NCBI GenBank assembly: GCA_018661145.1 | Contig: JABJIU010000139.1 | Coordinates: 1 to 14,991, forward strand | Direction of reading: 5' to 3' | Length of the DNA: 14,991 nt | Origin: Pseudomonadota bacterium | GTDB taxonomy: Bacteria; Pseudomonadota; Gammaproteobacteria; Arenicellales; UBA868 | Position numbers and translations under genes: made by a program | Shown here: positions 7,601 through 13,712 of the stretch, piece after piece | Layout of the letters: each line of letters starts with the position of its first letter | Position numbering within the stretch: the stretch's first letter is position 1 | The notes under the pieces: model-generated | The model's database searches: none | Told to the model about the DNA's origin: nothing | Seen by the model: the letters and a program-made list of their open reading frames with translations, nothing else

Positions 7601-8512
7601 ATGATTCGGCAAAGAACGCTAAAGAATGTTATCGGCGCAACCGGCGTCGGTCTACATACCGGAAAGAAAGTCTATGTGACGCTTCGCCCGGCGCCTGTTA
7701 ATACTGGAATTGTATTCCGCCGGATCGATCTGGATCCGGTTGCAGAGGTTCCAGCCGCTCTCGACCATGTGAGCGACACACGGCTTTCGACCACCATCGA
7801 GTGCAATGGTGTTCGGGTCTCTACGGTAGAGCATCTGATGTCAGCCTTCGCCGGCTTGCATATTGATAACGCCATCGTCGAACTCGACGCTGATGAAGTG
7901 CCAATCATGGATGGCAGTGCAGGGATCTTTGTATTCCTTATCCAGTCAGCTGGCATTGAAATGCAGTCAGCGGCTAAGCAGTTCATCCGCATCAACAAAT
8001 CGATCGAAATAAAAGACGGGGACAAATGGGCACGCTTTGAGCCTTTCGATGGATTCAAAGTGAGTTTCAGTATCGATTTTGATCATCCTTCCATGCAGAC
8101 ATCTGCCCAGCAGGCAACGATTGACCTTTCCGAGATCTCCTTTGCTAAAGAAGTCAGTCGTGCGAGAACATTTGGATTTCTTCAGGATGTGGAGGCACTG
8201 CAAGAAGCCGGACTCGCCCGTGGCGGGAGTCTGGACAACGCGATTGTCATGGACGATTATCGGGTGATTAATGATGACGGACTTCGTTACGGCGATGAGT
8301 TTGTTAAGCATAAAATACTCGACGCGATCGGCGATCTTTATCTTCTGGGGTGCCCCCTAATCGGTAGTTTTCACGCCCACAAATCAGGGCACGGCCTCAA
8401 CAACCGCCTCCTTCGTGAACTTGGCCAGCGTCAGGATTGCTGGGAGACGGTATCATTCGACGATTCCGAGGCCGTAACATCCCCAGACTTCCTGCATCCA
8501 GCCTTTGCCTGA
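7601..8512 (+). CDS. lpxC: LpxC, UDP-3-O-acyl-N-acetylglucosamine deacetylase
   Basis: LpxC is the zinc deacetylase for the committed step of lipid A synthesis, in the cytoplasm. It has 303 residues, the usual length, and begins MIRQRTLKN like the enterobacterial protein. Its zinc ligands are His78 (STVEH, 74-78), His237 and Asp241 (FVKHKILDAIGD, 234-245). Glu77 is the general base and His264 (KSGH, 261-264) the catalytic histidine. IMDGSAGIFVF at 102-112 and SRARTFGF at 186-193 are conserved substrate-binding stretches. ATG 7601 is set by homology. Its ribosome binding site is crowded: AGG at 7594-7596 is only 4 bases away, and a second AGG touches the start codon. The C-terminal residues (SPDFLHPAFA) differ from the E. 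coli tail that targets LpxC to FtsH, so control by proteolysis cannot be assumed. Confidence 0.98.
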   Translation: MIRQRTLKNVIGATGVGLHTGKKVYVTLRPAPVNTGIVFRRIDLDPVAEVPAALDHVSDTRLSTTIECNGVRVSTVEHLMSAFAGLHIDNAIVELDADEVPIMDGSAGIFVFLIQSAGIEMQSAAKQFIRINKSIEIKDGDKWARFEPFDGFKVSFSIDFDHPSMQTSAQQATIDLSEISFAKEVSRARTFGFLQDVEALQEAGLARGGSLDNAIVMDDYRVINDDGLRYGDEFVKHKILDAIGDLYLLGCPLIGSFHAHKSGHGLNNRLLRELGQRQDCWETVSFDDSEAVTSPDFLHPAFA

Positions 8513-8645
8513 ACCACGTCGTCGCACGCTTGCCAAAGTGAGAGTGCTTCGGATCAATCCTCACCGAACCAACTAAAGGCCGCCTTCTGTACTAGTGGGT
8601 GTCGCTATTAGAACGCCCCTTTCACAACGGATTCGCTGAAATTAC

Positions 8646-8725
8646 CCCGCTTGCGCGTTTCGTGCGACGGCCTGAATCGTTCCCGATGCCATGAAGTCTC
8701 AGGAGTCTTGACGAAACGAAGCGGG
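8646..8725. repeat. Interrupted inverted repeat, 7 + 7 base pairs
   Basis: CCCGCTT (8646-8652) and GTTTCGT (8657-8663) are matched in order by their complements ACGAAAC (8711-8717) and AAGCGGG (8719-8725). Fourteen bases can pair, with a small 4/1 internal loop, around a loop of 47 bases. The right arm overlaps the possible -35 box at 8708-8713. It could be a structured RNA leader if transcription starts upstream, or the trace of a small mobile repeat. No T run follows, so it is not an intrinsic terminator. Confidence 0.35.
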
Positions 8726-8743
8726 TGCGTAACGATGCATCGT
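8708..8743 (+). promoter_or_regulatory. Possible promoter and operator of the acyl-CoA dehydrogenase operon
   Basis: TTGACG at 8708-8713 matches the sigma-70 -35 consensus in five of six positions. With a 17-base spacer the -10 hexamer would be AACGAT (8731-8736), which is weak (three of six). The perfect palindrome ACGATGCATCGT at 8732-8743 overlaps that -10, where a repressor could block transcription. It lies 110 bases before the first start codon of the operon. No regulator gene is in the window. The promoter call rests on one good box and the palindrome only. Confidence 0.3.
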
Positions 8744-8853
8744 CGGCATTATCGTTTTCCGGCCGATCGGGTCTCAGGTGGCAGAATCCTATGTGCGTGC
8801 CGGCATGGGCAGTACCTGCGGTAATCGTTCCCAATCAAAGAAAGGAGATGCGG

Positions 8854-10014
8854 ATGGATTTTTCGCTGAGTGAGGAGCAGCAGATGCTGGTCGACAGCGC
8901 TCGTGCTTTTGCTGAAAAGGAGCTTTATCCCTACGAAGACGAAGTGGAGTCCGCGGACGAAGTGCGCCCCGAACTTGCTCAGCAGATTCGCGAGCGGGCG
9001 CTTGCACAAGGCTTCTACGCCGCCAACATGCCGGAGGAACTCGGTGGTGGTGGCCTGGACTGTGTATCGCTTTCCCTGGTGGAGCGCGAACTTGGACGGG
9101 CAAACTTCGCACTTCAGTATCTTGTCGGCCGGCCCAGTAACATTCTCCAGGCCTGCGTGGGTGAGCAGCGGGACCATTATCTGCTGCCGTGTATCCGGGG
9201 AGAAAAGACAGACTGCCTGGCGATGACAGAGCCTGGCGCGGGCTCGGATCTTCGTTCGATGCAGTGCCGGGCCGAGCGCAATGGCAATGATTACCTCATC
9301 AACGGAACCAAGCACTTTATCAGCCACGCGGATATCGCCGATTTTGTGATTCTGTTTGCGGCGACCGGTGAAGAAGAATCATCACGGGGTCCCCGAAAAC
9401 TGATCAGTTCATTTCTCGTGGATAAAGGAACGCCCGGGTTTACCGTTCGCCCGGGATATCACAGCGTGTCCCACCGGGGATATCACAACTGTATCCTTGA
9501 ATTCGACAACTGCCGGATTCCGGCATCACAGATGCTGGGCGCTGAACATCAGGGATTCAATGTCGCTAACGACTGGTTGGGCACCACTCGGCTACAGGTC
9601 GCAGCGATGTGTCTCGGTCGAGCTTATCGTGCGCTGGAACATGCGACTGACTGGGCCGCAGAGCGCCAGCAGTTCGGTCAGTTTATTGGTCGGTTTCAGG
9701 GCATTGGCTTCAAACTGGCCGAGATGAAAATGCAGCTTGATGCGGCGGAGTTATTAACTCTCAAAGCGGCCTGGAAATCCGATCAGGGCACAGTGACTGA
9801 TACGGACTATGCTATGGCTAAATTACACACCACCGAAATGCTGGCCTTTGTCGCTGATGAGGCAATCCAGATACATGGCGGAATGGGCCTGATGTCGGAT
9901 CTTCCGCTGGAGCGTATTTGGCGTGATGCGCGGGTCGAGCGGATTTGGGAGGGCACCAGCGAGATCCAGCGGCATATTATTTCTCGAGATATGCTACGTC
10001 CCCGCTGGACCTGA
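8854..10014 (+). CDS. Acyl-CoA dehydrogenase, possibly acting on gamma-butyrobetainyl-CoA
   Basis: This is an FAD enzyme of the acyl-CoA dehydrogenase family that introduces an alpha-beta double bond into an acyl-CoA and passes electrons to ETF. It has 386 residues, the usual length. The N-terminal helical domain opens MDFSLSEEQQMLV. Signature 1, AMTEPGAGSD, is at 123-132 and the middle beta domain runs to about 230. The C-terminal helical domain has RQQFGQFIGRFQ at 271-282 and QIHGGMG at 339-345. Glu366 in RIWEGTSEIQ (363-372) occupies the catalytic-base position of medium-chain enzymes. ATG 8854 is preferred over ATG 8848 because AAAGGAG (8841-8847) then has a 6-base spacer. The operon with CaiD suggests gamma-butyrobetainyl-CoA or crotonobetainyl-CoA as substrate; the family alone does not define it. 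No etfAB genes are nearby. Confidence 0.85.
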   Translation: MDFSLSEEQQMLVDSARAFAEKELYPYEDEVESADEVRPELAQQIRERALAQGFYAANMPEELGGGGLDCVSLSLVERELGRANFALQYLVGRPSNILQACVGEQRDHYLLPCIRGEKTDCLAMTEPGAGSDLRSMQCRAERNGNDYLINGTKHFISHADIADFVILFAATGEEESSRGPRKLISSFLVDKGTPGFTVRPGYHSVSHRGYHNCILEFDNCRIPASQMLGAEHQGFNVANDWLGTTRLQVAAMCLGRAYRALEHATDWAAERQQFGQFIGRFQGIGFKLAEMKMQLDAAELLTLKAAWKSDQGTVTDTDYAMAKLHTTEMLAFVADEAIQIHGGMGLMSDLPLERIWRDARVERIWEGTSEIQRHIISRDMLRPRWT

Positions 10015-10024
10015 CCTTCCGGCC

Positions 10025-12079
10025 TTGTCCCTAAAACGCCTCCTCCAACCTAACAGCATCGCGGTGTTTGGCGGCCGCGAGGCACGCGAAGTGGTGCGCC
10101 AATGCCGGCGGATGGCATTTGCCGGAGACATCTGGCCGGTACACCCCAGCGCGACGGAAGTCGAGGGCTATCGTTGTTATAAAAACGTGGATGAACTTCC
10201 CGATAGTCCAGACGCGAGTTTTATCGGGGTCAACCGCCGTATCACGGTGGATATTGTCCGTAGTCTTTCGCAGATTAATGCCGGCGGCGCAGTGTGTTAC
10301 GCCTCTGGCTTCAGCGAGGTATCGGATGGCGAGGCTCTGAATGATGCGCTCGTCGACGGTGCGGGCGAGATGCCGATTCTTGGCCCCAACTGCTACGGGG
10401 TGATCAATTATCTGGATGGCGCGCTCTTGTGGCCGGATCAGCATGGAGGCCGACGGGTAGATAGGGGCGTTGCATTGCTTACCCAGAGCAGCAACATCGG
10501 TATCAATCTTACGATGCAGTCCAGGGCGTTACCGATCGCATATCTTGTTGCACTGGGTAATCAGGCGCAGACGGATCTTGCGGGCGTGCTTGAAACCCTG
10601 GTCGAGGACGATCGTGTTACCGCGATCGGTCTTTACATCGAAGGCTTTCCGGATGTTCAGGCGCTGGCGCGGGTGATGGGTCGGGCGCGCGAGCGGTGCC
10701 TGCCAGTGGTGGCAGTCAAGTCGGGAGTCAGCGCACAAGGCGCTAACATTACCCGCTCGCATACCGCATCAATGGCGGGGTCAGACGAGGCCGCAAGTGC
10801 GCTGTTCGAAAGACTCGGCATCGCAAGAGTCCAGGACCTCGATACCCTGATTGAGAGTCTCAAACTGCTTCATGTGCATGGACCGCTCAAGGGGAATCGA
10901 TTGTGCTCCATGAGTTGCTCCGGCGGGGAAGCGTCACTGATGGCGGATACAGCTTTGGCCCGCGATGTGGTATTCCCAGAATTGACTCCAGAACAGCACG
11001 ACGCCGTCGCCAGGACGGTTCACGAACTCGTGAGCGTCTCGAATCCACTCGATTACCACACTTTCGCCTGGAATAAAGAAGAGGATCTTTTTGCAACCTA
11101 CAGCGCCATGCTGGCCTGCGGGTTTGATCTCTCTATGCTAGTGCTGGACTTTCCCCGTGAAGACCGGTGCAACCTTGAGACCTGGGATCCCGCAGTGAAC
11201 GCCATTACCCGCGCGGTCGACAAGACCGGCGCCGCAACTGCAGTCGTGGCGAGCCTTCCTGAAAGCCTTCCGGAAGCGGTGGCAATCGATCTGATGGAAA
11301 AGGGAATTGCACCCTTGTGCGGTATCCGCCAGGCGCTGGATGCCGCCCAGGCGACTGCACAGATCGGGGTCGCCTGGCGACGCCCTGTCGCTAACATGGC
11401 GCTGCCCGGTCCGGCATCGCCACTGCTGGAATCTCTGGAAAGTCTTGACGAATGGCAAGCCAAGTGTGAACTCGCATCTGGTGGGGTCGATGTCCCCCGC
11501 GGTGAGCGGGTGGATTCTGCCGAAGCCCTCAAGAAAGCGGCCCGTTCATTAACCTATCCATTGGTGTTGAAGGCCTGTGATGCCAAACTGACTCATAAGA
11601 GTGATGCCGGAGCAGTTATCATTGATATCGGTGGGATCGATGATCTTGCTGCAGCAGGGAAAACGCTTTTCACACGGTACCCGAATCTTCTCGTTGAGGA
11701 AATGGTGACCGATACTGTCTGTGAGTTGATTGTGGGTGTCCGTCAGGACCCGGTTATTGGCCCCTGGATGATGATTGGCAGCGGTGGTATTTATGCCGAA
11801 CTGCTGGCTGATCACAAGGTAGTATTGTTGCCGGTGCAAAACGATGATCTTGAGCAGTTGATCAACTCGCTAAAGATCAGTCCGTTCCTGAAGGGCTACC
11901 GGGGAAGTGAGCCCGGCGATATGTCGGCGCTGTTGGCTGGTTTACAGAAGTTAGCCAGATTTTCGTTTGAAAAAAGAGATAAGTTAATGGAACTCGAGAT
12001 CAATCCCTTGCTGGTGCGCCCGAAAGGGAAGGGCGTGTGCGCCGTTGACGCCGTGCTGCAATATGCGAGAGGATCGTAG
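10025..12079 (+). CDS. ADP-forming acyl-CoA synthetase, fused alpha and beta domains
   Basis: This belongs to the NDP-forming acyl-CoA synthetase (ACD) superfamily, which makes acyl-CoA from an acid, CoA and ATP with release of ADP and phosphate. It has 684 residues. A CoA-binding Rossmann domain spans about 1-130 (SIAVFGG, 11-17; ILGPNCYGVIN, 118-128). Succinyl-CoA-ligase-like domains span about 145-450, with His246 in RSHTASMAGSDEA (244-256) at the phosphohistidine position and SCSGGEASLMAD at 297-308. An ATP-grasp domain spans about 475-680, with KLTHKSDAGAV (521-531) carrying His524 and ELEINPLLV at 656-664. The TTG start at 10025 is inferred: it is the first in-frame start after the dehydrogenase stop and gives the expected N terminus, but no clear Shine-Dalgarno precedes it, so coupling to the upstream gene is likely. 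The operon suggests a betaine-like acid as substrate; this is inference. Confidence 0.85.
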   Translation: MSLKRLLQPNSIAVFGGREAREVVRQCRRMAFAGDIWPVHPSATEVEGYRCYKNVDELPDSPDASFIGVNRRITVDIVRSLSQINAGGAVCYASGFSEVSDGEALNDALVDGAGEMPILGPNCYGVINYLDGALLWPDQHGGRRVDRGVALLTQSSNIGINLTMQSRALPIAYLVALGNQAQTDLAGVLETLVEDDRVTAIGLYIEGFPDVQALARVMGRARERCLPVVAVKSGVSAQGANITRSHTASMAGSDEAASALFERLGIARVQDLDTLIESLKLLHVHGPLKGNRLCSMSCSGGEASLMADTALARDVVFPELTPEQHDAVARTVHELVSVSNPLDYHTFAWNKEEDLFATYSAMLACGFDLSMLVLDFPREDRCNLETWDPAVNAITRAVDKTGAATAVVASLPESLPEAVAIDLMEKGIAPLCGIRQALDAAQATAQIGVAWRRPVANMALPGPASPLLESLESLDEWQAKCELASGGVDVPRGERVDSAEALKKAARSLTYPLVLKACDAKLTHKSDAGAVIIDIGGIDDLAAAGKTLFTRYPNLLVEEMVTDTVCELIVGVRQDPVIGPWMMIGSGGIYAELLADHKVVLLPVQNDDLEQLINSLKISPFLKGYRGSEPGDMSALLAGLQKLARFSFEKRDKLMELEINPLLVRPKGKGVCAVDAVLQYARGS

Positions 12080-12082
12080 GCT

Positions 12083-12775
12083 ATGTCCTTCCTGAGCGCA
12101 GACCCCACCAAAGCATCGGTGATTAAACCCATTGATGCATTGCTTGAGTTTTTGGGTGGTGGTAAAGAGAAACTGTTGGATGTTGGCTGTGGCGAGGGTG
12201 TGCTGAGCGATACACTGTCACAGCATGGCTACGCCGTCACCGGTATCGATCCTCTGGTGGAAAGCGGATCGCCGGCATGGCGCGTGCGCGCAAGTGCCGG
12301 CGCAATCCCTCTTGCCAGCAACAGTTTCGATATTGCAGTATTTCACTGGTCCTTGCACCATGTTCCTGAAGATCTAATGACTTCAGCCCTCGCAGAGGTG
12401 CAACGGGTACTGAATGAAAATGGAAGGCTCTTTGTGATTGAGCCAGAGCCTGTGGGCAGTTGGCAGGAGGTCTCGCACCCTTTTCACGATGAGACCGCGG
12501 TTCAGGCAAAAGCCGCCCAGGCAGTCGAAGAGTTGATGAAGGCAGGGCCCTGTCAAAGACGTCGACAGTATTATCTCAGCGAAGATTTCTACGATAACTT
12601 TGATGGTTTCGTTGAGTCGATGATGTCGCATGCCTACAACCGCTATACGGAAGACCAGATCCGTCAGCAAAGCGTGCGTGAATCGTTTGAATCCTGCCGC
12701 GAAGGTGATACCTATCGCCTTCGCCATCGTATCCGAATGGAAGAGATATGCTGGAACGCAAACCGTGAAGCCTAA
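12083..12775 (+). CDS. Class I SAM-dependent methyltransferase, substrate unknown
   Basis: This 230-residue protein has a Methyltransf_11 or UbiE-like Rossmann core. Motif I is LLDVGCGEG at 31-39, motif II is GIDPL at 54-58, FDIAVFHWSLHHV is at 82-94, and the strand after motif III is RVLNENGRLFVIEPEP at 108-123. The C-terminal third (about 135-230) is helical and rich in charged residues, and shows no recognisable substrate-binding domain. It is soluble, with no signal peptide or membrane segment. ATG 12083 lies 3 bases after the synthetase stop, with GAGAGGA at 12067-12073. The gene lies between a CoA ligase and a carnitinyl-CoA dehydratase, so it is probably cotranscribed with them, but no step of known carnitine metabolism needs a SAM methyltransferase. 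Methylation of a pathway product or a small molecule is possible; the substrate cannot be read from the sequence. Confidence 0.8.
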   Translation: MSFLSADPTKASVIKPIDALLEFLGGGKEKLLDVGCGEGVLSDTLSQHGYAVTGIDPLVESGSPAWRVRASAGAIPLASNSFDIAVFHWSLHHVPEDLMTSALAEVQRVLNENGRLFVIEPEPVGSWQEVSHPFHDETAVQAKAAQAVEELMKAGPCQRRRQYYLSEDFYDNFDGFVESMMSHAYNRYTEDQIRQQSVRESFESCREGDTYRLRHRIRMEEICWNANREA

Positions 12776-12790
12776 AATGGGCAGCTACTC

Positions 12791-13576
12791 ATGACTAACA
12801 ATAGCGTGGTCACTGATCGACGGGGAGTCGTCCTTCAGGTCACTTTGGATCGGCCGAAGGCAAATGCCATTGACGTCGCGACAAGCCGCGAACTAGGAGA
12901 GGTGTTTGCCGAATTCCGAGATGATCCCGAGCTGCGGATTGCCATCATCACGGGCGCCGGCGACAAGTTCTTCTGCCCGGGCTGGGATCTCAAGGCGGCG
13001 GCCGAGGGGGAAGCGGTCGATAGCGACTACGGTGTCGGCGGATTTGGTGGTTTACAGGAGTTGCCCAATCTCAATAAACCGGTGATCGCGGCGGTGAACG
13101 GGATCTGTTGCGGCGGCGGGTTGGAGTGGGCTTTGTCTGCTGACATCATCCTCGCCGCAGAGCATGCGACATTTGCTCTGCCCGAAATTAATTCAGGAAC
13201 GATTGCGGATGCGGCGACCCTGAAACTTCCCAAACGCATCCCATGGCACATTGCGATGGAATTGCTGTTCACTGGAAGGTGGATGGAGGCGGCTGAAGCG
13301 CATCGATGGGGTCTCGTTAACGAGGTTATACCGCCCGAGCAGTTGCTTGAGCGAGCCCACGAACTCGCCGCGACCTTGGCCGAGGGGCCACCGCTGGTGT
13401 TTGCGGCAATCAAGGAAGTCTCAAGAGCCGCGGAGAATATGCGTTTTCAGGATGCGCTCGACGCCATTACCAGCCGACAGTTTCCGACTATCGATACACT
13501 GTATTCCAGCGAAGATCAGCTCGAGGGCGCCAGGGCGTTTGCCGAAAAACGTAAGCCGCAGTGGAAAGGACGTTAA
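12791..13576 (+). CDS. caiD: CaiD, carnitinyl-CoA dehydratase (crotonobetainyl-CoA hydratase)
   Basis: CaiD is a crotonase-superfamily enzyme that interconverts crotonobetainyl-CoA and L-carnitinyl-CoA. It has 261 residues, the same length as E. coli CaiD. Diagnostic stretches shared with that protein as I recall it are LDRPKANAIDVATS (19-32), GWDLKAAAEGE (64-74), NKPVIAAVNG (95-104), CGGGLEWAL (107-115) and the ending AFAEKRKPQWKGR (249-261). Glu112 and Glu132 match the two active-site glutamates, Glu111 and Glu131 in E. coli. GGG in CCGGGL and the neighbouring backbone form the oxyanion hole. The gene starts 15 bases after the methyltransferase stop; only a weak GGG at 12779-12781 serves as ribosome binding site. 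A related enoyl-CoA hydratase with another substrate is possible, but the run of CaiD-type motifs makes this the best-defined gene of the operon. Confidence 0.88.
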   Translation: MTNNSVVTDRRGVVLQVTLDRPKANAIDVATSRELGEVFAEFRDDPELRIAIITGAGDKFFCPGWDLKAAAEGEAVDSDYGVGGFGGLQELPNLNKPVIAAVNGICCGGGLEWALSADIILAAEHATFALPEINSGTIADAATLKLPKRIPWHIAMELLFTGRWMEAAEAHRWGLVNEVIPPEQLLERAHELAATLAEGPPLVFAAIKEVSRAAENMRFQDALDAITSRQFPTIDTLYSSEDQLEGARAFAEKRKPQWKGR

Positions 13577-13633
13577 TCCCACACCTTGTAGAACACCTTA
13601 TATCCGTATAACGCTTTTCTTTCGCATCTTTGG

Positions 13634-13661
13634 TTGAAGGGGTTGAGAATTTCGATATCAT
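13634..13661 (+). promoter_or_regulatory. Candidate sigma-70 promoter for the YeeE/YedE gene
   Basis: TTGAAG at 13634-13639 and TATCAT at 13656-13661 are separated by 16 bases and match the -35 and -10 consensus in four and five of six positions. Transcription would start near 13668 and leave a leader of about 45 bases. The pair lies in a gap of 136 bases between caiD and this gene, which supports separate transcription. Confidence 0.4.
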
Positions 13662-13712
13662 CCTACCCGTTATTCAGCGTTTCCTCGCACCTCTTATAAA
13701 TTAAGGAAAATG

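Larger units (their letters stand above)
8513..8853. other. Intergenic region between lpxC and the CoA-thioester operon
   Basis: No convincing gene occurs in these 341 bases on either strand. The region lacks secM, secA or any other gene that often follows lpxC. It holds an interrupted inverted repeat (8646-8663 with 8711-8725), a possible -35 box TTGACG at 8708-8713, a 12-base palindrome at 8732-8743 and a 10-base direct repeat AATCGTTCCC at 8675-8684 and 8823-8832. The last copy lies just before the ribosome binding site of the next gene. No hairpin with a T run that would end the lpxC transcript is visible. Confidence 0.6.

Noticed and set aside
8576..8586. AAGGC-C-GCCTT as a terminator after lpxC
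   Set aside because: A one-base loop cannot form a hairpin and no T run follows.
8735..8824. Short open frame of about 29 codons starting at ATG 8735
   Set aside because: No ribosome binding site precedes it, the ATG lies inside the palindrome, and the peptide has no recognisable features.
8725..8853. Extension of the acyl-CoA dehydrogenase to a GTG at 8725
   Set aside because: The extra residues are unlike the family, whose N terminus is MDFSLSEEQ, and AAAGGAG at 8841-8847 serves ATG 8854.
9923..10024. Extension of the acyl-CoA synthetase to a GTG at 9923 inside the dehydrogenase
   Set aside because: The extension would overlap about 90 coding bases, has no family resemblance, and the CoA-binding domain starts normally from TTG 10025.
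13598..13622. Possible terminator after caiD: TTATA-TCCG-TATAA followed by CGCTTTTCTTT
   Set aside because: The stem is five A-T or T-A pairs and too weak for a reliable intrinsic terminator.
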